Source: Pseudomonas putida (lineage in GTDB: Bacteria; Pseudomonadota; Gammaproteobacteria; Pseudomonadales; Pseudomonadaceae). Taken from it: a stretch of DNA of 64,000 nt. The notes beneath the pieces were generated by a model, which worked only from the letters and a program-made list of their open reading frames with translations, did no database searches and had not been told where the DNA came from. This document shows positions 1 through 7,521 of the stretch, in pieces. The stretch lies in NCBI RefSeq assembly GCF_002741075.1, contig NZ_CP016634.1:5446501-5510500 (forward strand), in the 5' to 3' direction. The translations under genes and the position numbers were made by a program. The number at the start of each line of letters is the position of its first letter. Positions within the stretch are counted from its first letter, which is position 1.

Positions 1-470
1 TCGTCACGCTGACCGACGCCAACGAGCTCGAGGAGGGCGTTCAGACTAACCGCAGGAAGGGCAGCAGGGACAACATCGTCCGCTGGACCCCGCGCCTGCG
101 TGCTGTATGGGACGAGGCTAAGGCCTACCGACTTAGGATCTGGACCGCTCGCAGCTTCCCCACTCCCCTACGCCCGGAGCGCCGGCCTTTGATCGTGAGC
201 AGCCAAGGAACAGCCCTGAGCAAGTCAGGGTTGGACACCGCCTGGCAGCGCTTCATGACGAAGTCGGTCGAAGCGGGCGTGCTCCTCGAGGAGGAGCGCT
301 ACGGCCTGCACGACCTCAAGCGACGCGGCATCACCGACACACCAGGTAATCGAGCAGACAAGCAGGAGGCCAGCGGCCACCGTGACGAAGCGATGCTCGA
401 TATCTATGACATGAGCCTTCCCCTGGTAGACCCCTCCGATACAACAAAGCCCCCCCGCCCCCTTGCGTAA
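1..470 (+). CDS. Tyrosine-recombinase (phage/island integrase), C-terminal part
   Basis: Reading frame is open from the window edge to the TAA at 468-470, so the N-terminal core-binding domain lies outside. The visible part is the catalytic domain. HDLKRRG carries the second active-site Arg, SGHR the conserved His/Arg, and YD (about 22 residues before the end) the probable nucleophilic Tyr. It catalyses site-specific integration and excision of a prophage or genomic island. It points at the tRNA-Thr 3' fragment less than 100 bp downstream, the usual position of an integrase near its attachment site. GC and codon use are a little less biased than in the neighbouring core genes. Family assignment is secure; whether it still works cannot be judged. 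Confidence 0.85.
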   Translation, partial: VTLTDANELEEGVQTNRRKGSRDNIVRWTPRLRAVWDEAKAYRLRIWTARSFPTPLRPERRPLIVSSQGTALSKSGLDTAWQRFMTKSVEAGVLLEEERYGLHDLKRRGITDTPGNRADKQEASGHRDEAMLDIYDMSLPLVDPSDTTKPPRPLA

Positions 471-564
471 CAAGCCCTTGCAACCCCCTGAAAACACTGA
501 GTTTTCGGGCGTTGGCACGTAACAAGAAAGTGACGTAAGTCGTTGATTTCATTGTTGTGTGCAG

Positions 565-613
565 GTGACTTGTAATCAGTAGGTCCCGGGTTCGATTCCT
601 GGTGCCGGCACCA
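565..613 (+). other. attachment-site scar: 3' fragment of a tRNA-Thr(TGT) gene
   Basis: These 49 bases read as the 3' part of tRNA-Thr: the 3' anticodon arm around ACTTGTAAT (anticodon TGT), the variable loop, the T arm GGTTCGATTCC, the acceptor strand TGCCGGCA and CCA. No 5' half precedes it; the bases before 565 are unrelated. This is what integration into the 3' end of a tRNA leaves at the distal end of an island. A Rho-independent terminator follows directly, as expected for the original tRNA gene, so chromosome resumes here. Confidence 0.8.
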
Positions 614-630
614 TACGCAGTACCAAAAAA

Positions 631-656
631 GGCTCACCGAAAGGTGGGCCTTTTTT
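631..656 (+). terminator. Rho-independent terminator behind the tRNA-Thr fragment
   Basis: Stem GGCTCACC / GGTGGGCC with a GAAA loop, followed by TTTTTT. It closely resembles a second terminator at 1883-1909. Confidence 0.85.
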
Positions 657-698
657 GTTTCCGGTGAGAACTGGGTTCGCAAGCGCGCCGCGTCCTCT

Positions 699-740
699 GT
701 AGGAGCGGCCTTGTGCCGCGATGGGCCGCAAAGCGGCCCC
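699..740. repeat. Pseudomonas intergenic palindromic repeat
   Basis: TGTAGGAGCGGCCTTGTGCC followed by GGGCCGC / GCGGCCC is the common extragenic palindrome class of the P. putida group. No gene is seen between 614 and 794. Confidence 0.6.
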
Positions 741-794
741 GGCAATCGCGGATCATAACAGCGAAACCTCAAGCCCCGCCGGCAGGACGCCCTA

Positions 795-1247
795 TCAGGC
801 GGCTTTCTGCTCCAAGCTTTCCCACCCCAGGCAAGCCAACGCCAATGTACGCGGAACCGCTTCACGACCACTGCTGTAGCGGCTGACGCTACGGGCGCTG
901 ACGCCCAGCGCTTCGGCAGCCTGGTCGAGCGTCATCCGGTGCCGCAAACGCCAGCGAATGAAAATGCGGGTATTTTCATCAGGGGCATTCTGGGCAAGCG
1001 CGTCCAGCAGCAGGGTATCCGCACCAATCTGAATATCCAGCGCCGGCCACTCCACCGACCATCCCCCGTCGCCCAATACGACCCCTTCAAACGCTTTGCG
1101 CTTGGATAATGGCGCCAATCCAGGATACGTCTTGAGCGCATCGCTCATATCAAGGGTGAAATGCTGACCATTGGTAAAGGTAAGCTCAAGGCTGGTGCCC
1201 GATCGAGGCTGCACACTCTTCAGACGGGGACGTTTCATCGATGCCAT
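795..1247 (-). CDS. DUF2442 domain + XRE-like helix-turn-helix protein
   Basis: About 150 residues. The N-terminal half (PRLKSVQPRSGTSLELTFTN and on) has the DUF2442 pattern. The C-terminal half contains a helix-turn-helix, MTLDQAAEALGVSARSVSRY, ending in a Trp/Glu-rich tail. Such proteins usually pair with a small DUF4160 protein in a toxin-antitoxin-like module. Here only the last 46 codons of the DUF4160 gene remain upstream and overlap this start. I chose ATG 1247 because AGGAG stands 8 bases upstream; a GTG at 1256 is also open. Likely DNA-binding and self-regulating (inference). Confidence 0.65.
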   Translation of the reverse strand: MASMKRPRLKSVQPRSGTSLELTFTNGQHFTLDMSDALKTYPGLAPLSKRKAFEGVVLGDGGWSVEWPALDIQIGADTLLLDALAQNAPDENTRIFIRWRLRHRMTLDQAAEALGVSARSVSRYSSGREAVPRTLALACLGWESLEQKAA

Positions 1248-1375
1248 TTCATCCACTCCTTCAACAAATCGGCCTGATTGGCCGCGACCCAGGCCAAGGC
1301 CTCCTGCACCACTTTGGCAGGTGCCCTACCTTGGGAAACAGTCACAGATTCCAGACTGATCACCACGTCCACCTG
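1235..1375 (-). pseudogene. DUF4160-type protein, C-terminal remnant
   Basis: An open frame of 46 codons without its own start, ending TGA at 1237-1235. It ends EALAWVAANQADLLKEWMKW, like the C-terminal helix of DUF4160 proteins, the usual upstream partner of DUF2442 genes. The 5' two-thirds are gone; the sequence joins directly to a broken relE around 1376-1386. Assignment rests on the C-terminal pattern and on the DUF2442 neighbour. Confidence 0.5.
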
Positions 1376-1565
1376 TAGTGGTCAGATACCCGCTACTTCG
1401 CAGCTTGATCTTGTAGCAATCTGGCAACCCATGCAGCCGCTTCGCCTCGACTCTCGGATTCAGCAAAACCGAAACGAGCTTTTTCTTGAGTTGCTGGCGG
1501 ACCGTATCCCCCAGCTTTTGCCATTCTTTTAGCGCCCGCGCATCGAACTCAAGGCTCTAGGTCAT
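1326..1565 (-). pseudogene. relE: relE-type toxin, inactivated (nonsense codon 3 and 3' deletion)
   Basis: The frame begins ATG ACC TAG AGC CTT GAG, overlapping the end of relB by 17 bases. Codon 3 is TAG where relatives usually have TAC (Tyr). The rest reads LEFDARALKEWQKLGDTVRQ, then a Lys-rich helix and LHGLPDCYKIKLRSSGY, a typical RelE N-terminal two-thirds. Homology stops at the Tyr codon near 1386. The expected C-terminal strands and catalytic residues are missing and the frame runs into DUF4160 sequence, ending at TAG 1328-1326. RelE toxins are ribosome-dependent mRNA interferases; this one should be dead. Confidence 0.75.
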
Positions 1566-1794
1566 CCAGAGAAACCTTCACTCGCTGAGGGTCGGCAAGG
1601 CGCTCGCGAACAGTCGCCAGCAGCGCTTCATCCTCATCGGTCATCAGTACAGGTTTAAAGGGTAGTTGCCCGCGCTCGGCGACATATTGCAGCGTTTGGC
1701 GCATAAGCTCGGAGGGCGTGACACCCAAACGCTCAAGCTCACGATAGGCCCGGTTTTTGAGGTCGTCGTCGATACGGACATTGATTGAGGCCAT
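1549..1794 (-). CDS. relB: RelB/DinJ-family antitoxin
   Basis: 81 residues, intact. The N-terminus MASINVRIDDDLKNRAYREL is the ribbon-helix-helix DNA-binding domain, followed by LGVTPSELMRQTLQYVAERG. The acidic C-terminal tail (residues 55-81) is the part that wraps the toxin. It lies directly upstream of the broken relE and overlaps it, the normal relBE order. A 9-bp inverted repeat just upstream of its start is the likely autoregulatory operator. The antitoxin is preserved although its toxin is not. Confidence 0.85.
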   Translation of the reverse strand: MASINVRIDDDLKNRAYRELERLGVTPSELMRQTLQYVAERGQLPFKPVLMTDEDEALLATVRERLADPQRVKVSLDDLEP

Positions 1795-1804
1795 GATGGC
1801 GCGC

Positions 1805-1834
1805 TCACTGTAATGACATTTGTCTTTACAGTGA
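1805..1834. promoter_or_regulatory. Inverted-repeat operator upstream of relB
   Basis: TCACTGTAA (1805-1813) and TTACAGTGA (1826-1834) are a perfect 9-bp inverted repeat separated by 12 bp, immediately upstream of relB. RHH antitoxins bind such sites to repress their own operon. Function is inferred from position. Confidence 0.6.
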
Positions 1835-1882
1835 CGTGATTCTGAGGATCAGACAAGCACCTGGGTGGCACAAGCCGACGAA

Positions 1883-1909
1883 GGCTCACCTTTACGGTGG
1901 GCCTTTTTT
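1883..1909. terminator. Terminator, near-copy of the one at 631-656
   Basis: GGCTCACC TTTAC GGTGGGCC then TTTTTT. The flank TTTTTTGTTTCCG is shared with the first terminator. Just upstream, CCTGGGTGGCACAA (1860-1873) vaguely resembles the tRNA-Thr tail CCTGGTGCCGGCACCA. Confidence 0.7.
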
Positions 1910-1987
1910 GTTTCCGCTGACGCCCATCAACCTCTCCCCCCGCATCTCCCTTAGCCTGAAATCCCAGGCCAAAACGGAGCATGCGTC

Positions 1988-2146
1988 ATGGCCAAGAAAT
2001 TCCCGCATAACCCCAGTCATCCCGAGCGTATCTGCTGGGGCTGCGACCTGTATTGCCCGGCAAAATCGCTGGCCTGCGGCAATGGCTCGGAACGGACACA
2101 GCATCCGGCAGAACTGTTCGGCGAGGACTGGGACGAGCAGCCCTAG
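1988..2146 (+). CDS. DUF3079 family small Cys-rich protein
   Basis: 52 residues beginning MAKKFPHNPSHPERICWGCD and ending in an acidic tail FGEDWDEQP. This pattern, including four Cys in a C-x2-C-x4-C-x6-C arrangement (residues 16-30), is that of the DUF3079 family of small Pseudomonas proteins. The four Cys suggest metal binding, but no function is known to me. It stands alone between the relB terminator and the FMO gene. Confidence 0.7.
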   Translation: MAKKFPHNPSHPERICWGCDLYCPAKSLACGNGSERTQHPAELFGEDWDEQP

Positions 2147-2552
2147 GAGAACCAAGCGTCACTCTCGCGTGCCGATGACAAACCTTGAAATGCTTTCCCT
2201 CGATGCGTTATAGCTAAAAAGGCACCCATAAAGAAAAGAGGCACTACAAGCCCCCATGCACGAGATCACACGTATCCATCGGTCCCATGGCCCGCTTGCC
2301 GCTCTGCTTGGCAAGGCCACCGGGCCCTACCCTGCCGTTGTCCGCTCCACCCTCGGCTGCTCCCCTCTCTCGACGCTGTTCCATACCCTGTCGATCCCCC
2401 CTCGGGACATGCTGCTGGCGCACAAGCGCAAGCGCCCTGTGCCTCCACCTGCCTGCTGACACCTGAAGTCTTCACCCATCCACGACCCTAGGCCTGCCGC
2501 CGTTCGGGGTTGGGGAGGTTTTGCCTTTTTTCCGTGTTCACAGGACATCCTC
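2147..2552. other. 406-bp intergenic region, leader of the FMO gene
   Basis: No convincing gene. A 67-codon open frame (2256-2459) has no homology I recognise. The last 70 bases before the FMO start contain a purine-rich stretch (GGGGTTGGGGAGG) and a pyrimidine run, without a recognisable riboswitch or terminator. Confidence 0.4.
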
Positions 2553-3938
2553 ATGACTATTCGCGTTGCCATCATCGGCGCCGGCCCGTCGGGTCTGGCG
2601 CAACTGCGTGCTTTCCAATCCGCCCATGCCAAGGGCGCGCCCATGCCGGAGGTGGTCTGTTTCGAGAAACAAGCCGACTGGGGCGGCATGTGGAACTACA
2701 CCTGGCGCACCGGCCTGGACCAGCACGGCGAACCGGTCCACGGCAGCATGTATCGCTACCTTTGGTCGAACGGCCCGAAGGAATGCCTGGAGTTCGCCGA
2801 CTACAGCTTCGATGAGCATTTCGGCCGGCCGATTTCTTCCTACCCACCTCGCGAGGTGCTGTGGGACTACATCCAGGGCCGTGTGAAGAAGGCCGATGTG
2901 CGCCAGTACATTCGCTTCAACACCGTGGTCAAGGCGGTGCGTTTCGATGACCAAAGCCGTACCTTCACCGTGACGGCCCATGACTATGCCCACGGCCAGG
3001 GCATCGAGCAGGTATTCGACTACGTGGTGGTGGCCAGCGGGCATTTCTCCACCCCCAACGTGCCGTCCTTCCCGGGGTTCGAGCGTTTTTCCGGGCGCAT
3101 CCTGCATGCCCATGATTTTCGCGATGCGCTGGAGTTCGCCGGCAAGGACGTGCTGATCGTCGGCAGCAGCTATTCGGCCGAGGACATCGGCTCGCAGTGC
3201 TACAAGTACGGCGCGCGCTCGATCACCAGCGCCTATCGCACCCAACCGATGGGCTATCAGTGGCCGAAGGGCTGGGAGGAGCGGCCGCAACTGCAGCGGG
3301 TCGAGGGTGACGTGGCGCACTTTGCCGACGGCTCCAGCAAACGGGTCGATGCGATCATCCTGTGCACCGGTTATCAGCACCACTTCCCGTTCCTGCCCGA
3401 TGAGCTGGCCCTGCGTACCGACAACCGCCTGTGGCCACTGGGCCTCTATCAAGGTGTGGTCTTCGAGGCCAACCCGCAGCTGCTGTACCTGGGCATGCAA
3501 GACCTCTGGTACAGCTTCAACTTGTTCGACGCGCAAGCCTGGTTCGCCCGCGACCTGATGCTCGGCCGCATCCAACTGCCAGACCAAGCGACTATGCAGG
3601 CCGACAGCGCGCGCTGGCGTGCCGATGAGGAAGCCTTGGAAACCACTGCCTCGATGTACGAATTCCAGGGTCGCTACATCCAGCACTTGATCGCCAAGAC
3701 CGACTACCCCAGCTTCGACATCGATGCCGTCAACCGCATCTTCCTCAAATGGAAGCAAGACAAGAAGCACGACATCATGGGCTATCGAGACCGCTCCTAC
3801 CGATCGGTCATGACCGGCACCGCCGCCGTGCCGCACCACACGCGCTGGCTGCAAGCGCTGGACGACTCGCTGGAGGAATACCTGCGCGAAACCGCCGAGC
3901 CCGGTGACGTCCAGATCCTGAGGCAAGACAAGCGCTGA
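2553..3938 (+). CDS. Flavin-containing monooxygenase, trimethylamine monooxygenase-like
   Basis: 461 residues. FAD-binding GAGPSG is at residues 9-14, the FMO signature [11 protein letters not shown] around 179-189, and the NADPH-binding [10 protein letters not shown] around 203-212. The segments [40 protein letters not shown] and DYPSFDI are near-identical, as I remember them, to bacterial trimethylamine monooxygenase (Tmm), which oxidises trimethylamine to TMAO using NADPH and O2. Other amines or indole may be substrates. The protein is cytoplasmic and full length. No transporter or TMAO demethylase gene is adjacent. Subfamily is good; the physiological substrate is inferred. Confidence 0.8.
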   Translation: MTIRVAIIGAGPSGLAQLRAFQSAHAKGAPMPEVVCFEKQADWGGMWNYTWRTGLDQHGEPVHGSMYRYLWSNGPKECLEFADYSFDEHFGRPISSYPPREVLWDYIQGRVKKADVRQYIRFNTVVKAVRFDDQSRTFTVTAHDYAHGQGIEQVFDYVVVASGHFSTPNVPSFPGFERFSGRILHAHDFRDALEFAGKDVLIVGSSYSAEDIGSQCYKYGARSITSAYRTQPMGYQWPKGWEERPQLQRVEGDVAHFADGSSKRVDAIILCTGYQHHFPFLPDELALRTDNRLWPLGLYQGVVFEANPQLLYLGMQDLWYSFNLFDAQAWFARDLMLGRIQLPDQATMQADSARWRADEEALETTASMYEFQGRYIQHLIAKTDYPSFDIDAVNRIFLKWKQDKKHDIMGYRDRSYRSVMTGTAAVPHHTRWLQALDDSLEEYLRETAEPGDVQILRQDKR

Positions 3939-4057
3939 TGCGCATCTGACATTGGGTACAAGCCGCGCGCAGGTAATAGTCTTTTACCGAAACCCCTGGT
4001 TTTCCGCGCGCGGCCTTTGCCTATCCTAGTGCGGGTCATCCTGTCAGCGATGGACCC

Positions 4058-5722
4058 ATGAAAGACGCGCTCCCCACCCGCTACGCCTGCCTGGCGACCT
4101 GCCTGTTGTTCACCTTCGCCAGCCTCCCGTTTCTTGCCCAACACGCGTGGCTCTGGCCGCTCACGCTGCTCACCGCCCTGCTCAGCCTGGTCGGCCTCAA
4201 TGACCTACGCCAGAGCCATCATGCGGTGCGGCGCAACTACCCGATCCTGGGCAACATCCGTTACCTGATCGAGACCATTCGCCCGGAGATCCGCCAGTAC
4301 CTGATCGAGGGCGACGACGACAAGCTGCCGTTCTCCCGCTCGCAACGCTCTTTGGTCTATGCCCGCGCCAAGAACGAGAGCGCCGAGAAGGCCTTCGGCA
4401 CACTCAACGATGCCTACAAGCCTGGGTTCGAATTCATCAGCCATTCGATGGTGCCGGTGCCGGCGCCCGACCCGGCATCGTTTCGCATCAGCATCGGCGG
4501 CCCGCACTGCCAGCAGCCGTATTCCGCCTCTATTTTCAATATTTCGGCGATGAGCTTCGGTGCGCTCAGCGCCAACGCCATCGGCGCCCTGAACAAGGGC
4601 GCGCGTCTGGGGCGCTTCGCCCACGACACAGGAGAAGGCAGCATCAGCCCCTACCACCGCGAACACGGTGGGGACCTGATCTGGGAAATCGGCAGCGGCT
4701 ACTTTGGCTGCCGTACCGAAGACGGCCGCTTCGACCCGGCGCGCTTTGCCGAACAGGCGCGCGATCCGCAGGTGAAGATGATCGAGCTCAAGCTCAGCCA
4801 AGGCGCCAAGCCTGGTCATGGCGGCATCCTGCCAGGGCACAAGGTCAGCGCCGAGATCGCCGCCACCCGTGGTGTGCGAGTCGGCGAAGACTGCATTTCG
4901 CCGGCAGCCCACAGCGCCTTCCACACGCCATTGGAGCTGCTGCACTTCATTGCCCGTCTGCGTGAGTTGTCTGGCGGCAAGCCGGTGGGCTTCAAGTTCT
5001 GCCTGGGCCATCCCTGGGAGTTCATGGCCATCGCCAAGGCCATGCTGGCCACCGGCATCACGCCCGACTTCATCGTCGTCGACGGCAAGGAAGGCGGCAC
5101 CGGCGCCGCGCCTCGGGAATTCAGCGACAACATGGGCGTGCCCATGCGGGAAGGGCTGATGTTCGTGCACAACACACTGGTCGGCCTGAACCTGCGCGAG
5201 CGGGTGCGCATCGGCGCAGCGGGCAAGATCGTCAGTGCGTTCGATATCGCCAGTACGCTGGCCATCGGTGCTGACTGGGTCAACTCGGCACGTGGCTTCA
5301 TGTTCGCCATTGGCTGCATTCAGTCGCAAAGCTGCCATACCAACAAATGCCCCACCGGTGTGGCCACCCAGGATCCGCTGCGCCAACGCGCCCTGGTGGT
5401 ACCGGAAAAGGCCGAGCGGGTGGCGAGCTTTCATCGCAATACGCTGCATGCCCTGGCCGAGATGCTTGCAGCGGCGGGCCTGGAACATCCGTCGCAGCTC
5501 AAGCCCAAGCACCTGGCACGGCGCATCAGCCCGAGCGAGATCAGCCTGTTTTCACAGTTGCATCAGTTCCTCAAGCCCGGCGAATTGCTCGGCGGGTCGA
5601 TCGAGAGCGAGTTCTATGGGCGGATGTGGCAAATGGCTCGCAGCGACAGCTTCGCGCCACAAACCGCAGACAGCGTCGCGCCAGTGACAGCGGTACGCCG
5701 AAAAGAAACAGCCCCGGCATAA
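4058..5722 (+). CDS. Membrane-anchored FMN-binding glutamate-synthase-family protein
   Basis: 554 residues. Two hydrophobic helices (about residues 9-50) precede a GltB-type FMN-binding TIM barrel. Seen: SIFNISAMSFGALSANAIGA, GEGSISPYH, the glycine-rich KPGHGGILPG, DGKEGGTGAAP, and the Cys motif CIQSQSCHTNKCPTGVA that binds a 3Fe-4S cluster in glutamate synthases. The glutaminase (Ntn) domain and the C-terminal GXGXG domain of true GltB are absent. It is therefore a stand-alone synthase-domain oxidoreductase whose reaction is unknown. It starts 119 bp after the FMO gene on the same strand. Its TAA lies in the loop of a terminator hairpin. Confidence 0.8.
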   Translation: MKDALPTRYACLATCLLFTFASLPFLAQHAWLWPLTLLTALLSLVGLNDLRQSHHAVRRNYPILGNIRYLIETIRPEIRQYLIEGDDDKLPFSRSQRSLVYARAKNESAEKAFGTLNDAYKPGFEFISHSMVPVPAPDPASFRISIGGPHCQQPYSASIFNISAMSFGALSANAIGALNKGARLGRFAHDTGEGSISPYHREHGGDLIWEIGSGYFGCRTEDGRFDPARFAEQARDPQVKMIELKLSQGAKPGHGGILPGHKVSAEIAATRGVRVGEDCISPAAHSAFHTPLELLHFIARLRELSGGKPVGFKFCLGHPWEFMAIAKAMLATGITPDFIVVDGKEGGTGAAPREFSDNMGVPMREGLMFVHNTLVGLNLRERVRIGAAGKIVSAFDIASTLAIGADWVNSARGFMFAIGCIQSQSCHTNKCPTGVATQDPLRQRALVVPEKAERVASFHRNTLHALAEMLAAAGLEHPSQLKPKHLARRISPSEISLFSQLHQFLKPGELLGGSIESEFYGRMWQMARSDSFAPQTADSVAPVTAVRRKETAPA

Positions 5723-5736
5723 GCCGGGGCTGTTCG
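5709..5736. terminator. Shared terminator between gltB-like gene and oprD
   Basis: Perfect 11-bp stem CAGCCCCGGC / GCCGGGGCTG with loop ATAA. On the minus strand it is followed by TTTCTTTTC, so it mainly ends the oprD transcript; the gltB-like stop codon sits in the loop. Confidence 0.75.
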
Positions 5737-5752
5737 GGACGCGAGTGCGGGA

Positions 5753-7039
5753 TCAGAAGACGTTGATCGGGTACTCGACGAAGACGCGAACTTCGTTACC
5801 GCCGATGTTGTACTCGCTGGACTTCTGCGAGACACGCAGGACGGAGCTGCGCAGCTTGACGCTCAGGTCCTTGGCAGCGCCGCTCTGTACCACGTACTTG
5901 AGCTGGTTGAAGATTTCACGCTCGGTACCGCCAGTGCTGGTCGAGGTGGTGATGTTATCGCCACGAACGTACGCAACGTTGTAGGTCAGGCCTGGGACAC
6001 CAAAGGCGGTGAAATCAAGGCCGTAGCCCAGCTGCCAGCTGCGCTCGTCTTCAGCGTTGAAGTCGGACCAGTAGGAGTTGGCCAGGAAGATGGTGCTGCC
6101 ACCATCGCCAAATCGATCTTGGCCTTTCTGGTAGCCGCCGTAGGCGTAACCCAGGTTGCTGTCGCCGGTAGAACGCTGGTGGGCCAGGGTGAACGAGTGC
6201 GGACCGGTGGCGAAGGTAGCCGCCAAGCTCCAGATCTTGTTGTCGTCGCCAGTCACGTTGTGTTCGCGGACATAGGAGTTGTCCAGCTTGGTACGGTACC
6301 CGTTGAAGTCCAGGGTCAGGGACTGGTCCTTGCTGATCGGGAACACGTAGTTGGCGCCTACGTATTGCTTCTTCAGCACGTCTTCAACGTCGGAGGCATA
6401 CAGCGCGGCGGTGAACTGGTCGGTGAACTTGTAGCTACCGCCCAACACGTTGATCGACTTCAGGCCACCGCTGTCACGGCCCTCGGCGCTCTTGCGCGAT
6501 TCGGCGGTGAAGCGACCGGCGTTCAGCTCGAGGCCTTTGATCTCCTTGGAGGTGATCAAGGTACCGGTGTAGCTTTCCGGCAGCAGACGCGCGTTGTCGT
6601 AGTTCAGAACAGGCAGCGAAGGCATCTGGTCACCGTACTTCAGTACAGTGTTGGAGACGCGGAACTTGACCGCTGCGCCGCCTTTGGAGAGATCGTCCGC
6701 AGCGTTGCCGCTATCGCCTTGCTTGAAGAAGTCGATGCCTCCCGCGCCACTACGACCTTTACCACCATCCAGGCGCACGGCGTACAGGCCGAATGCGTCG
6801 ACACCGACCCCAACGGTCCCTTGGGTGAAGCCGGACGAGAACGTACCGATGACCCCTTGGCCCCATTCGGCTTTGTCTTTGTTACCGTCTTTGTAGTCGC
6901 GGTTTATGTAGGCATTGCGCAGCAAGACATTCAGCTGGCTGTCTTCGACGAAGCCCTTGCTTTCGGCTTGGTCGTTGGCCTGGGCCTGGGTCGCGGCGAT
7001 CATCGCCAAAGCGACCAGACTGATCCTGGTTTTCAACAT
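5753..7039 (-). CDS. OprD-family outer-membrane porin
   Basis: 428 residues. A signal peptide (MLKTRISLVALAMIAATQAQA) is followed by GFVEDSQLNVLLRNAYINRD, the hallmark OprD-family start. Further marks are SGFTQGTVGVGVDAFGLYAV, ARLLPESYTGTLITSKEIKG and the C-terminal barrel strand EYPINVF ending in Phe. OprD/Occ porins are 18-stranded channels for uptake of amino acids or carboxylates. The substrate cannot be told from sequence. Monocistronic: terminator downstream, about 480 bp of intergenic DNA upstream. Confidence 0.9.
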   Translation of the reverse strand: MLKTRISLVALAMIAATQAQANDQAESKGFVEDSQLNVLLRNAYINRDYKDGNKDKAEWGQGVIGTFSSGFTQGTVGVGVDAFGLYAVRLDGGKGRSGAGGIDFFKQGDSGNAADDLSKGGAAVKFRVSNTVLKYGDQMPSLPVLNYDNARLLPESYTGTLITSKEIKGLELNAGRFTAESRKSAEGRDSGGLKSINVLGGSYKFTDQFTAALYASDVEDVLKKQYVGANYVFPISKDQSLTLDFNGYRTKLDNSYVREHNVTGDDNKIWSLAATFATGPHSFTLAHQRSTGDSNLGYAYGGYQKGQDRFGDGGSTIFLANSYWSDFNAEDERSWQLGYGLDFTAFGVPGLTYNVAYVRGDNITTSTSTGGTEREIFNQLKYVVQSGAAKDLSVKLRSSVLRVSQKSSEYNIGGNEVRVFVEYPINVF

Positions 7040-7464
7040 CTTGTTTTCCTTATCTCTGAATTTTTAAACGCTCTGCAACCCGACGCCAGGAACCAACGCC
7101 CCTTCGTAGGTTCGACGCTATGCGGATCCAAAAACTGAAAAGCCCGTCATGTTCATGCAACGGGCCTTGTGCAACAGCATGGCCAAGTCATGGCCAGCAG
7201 GCGTTGGCCGAATCCTAGCCCTGCCTGCTTGGGGATGTCAAAAAATCGTGAAATGCAGGTGCTTATAACCAGAATCACGACCACAACACGGGTATTTCCG
7301 GACAATTCCCTGCGACATCAGGGTTTTCCCCTATTGCTGAAAGCGCGCCTGCCTTGCCAACCTGCGCACCCAGTGCAGCGGATAGCCCCAAAGGTGGGTT
7401 GAATATTTTTTACAAACTGACACACATGTAAAGACAAGAGTTTACAAATTATTTGAGCGACCAC

Positions 7465-7484
7465 TAATAGCACTCGTTATCATC
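7465..7484 (+). promoter_or_regulatory. Possible Fur box upstream of the siderophore receptor
   Basis: TAATAGCACTCGTTATCATC partly fits the Fur consensus GATAATGATAATCATTATC; the right half TTATCAT matches best. It lies 38 bp upstream of a TonB receptor start, where iron control is expected. The rest of 7040-7464 is AT-rich; one stem (GCCCGT/ACGGGC, 7141-7163) is visible and nothing else. Confidence 0.4.
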
Positions 7485-7521
7485 CGCACTAAATTTTCAT
7501 TTATTGCTTTGCGGATTCTCA

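Noticed and set aside
565..613. Complete tRNA-Thr gene
   Set aside because: The 5' half (acceptor and D arm) is absent upstream, so it is a fragment.
2256..2459. 67-codon open frame upstream of the FMO gene
   Set aside because: No recognisable homology, no clear ribosome-binding site, composition not convincing.
2538..3926. 462-codon antisense frame over the FMO gene
   Set aside because: Shadow of the real gene: long antisense frames are expected at this GC, and the plus strand has complete FMO motifs.
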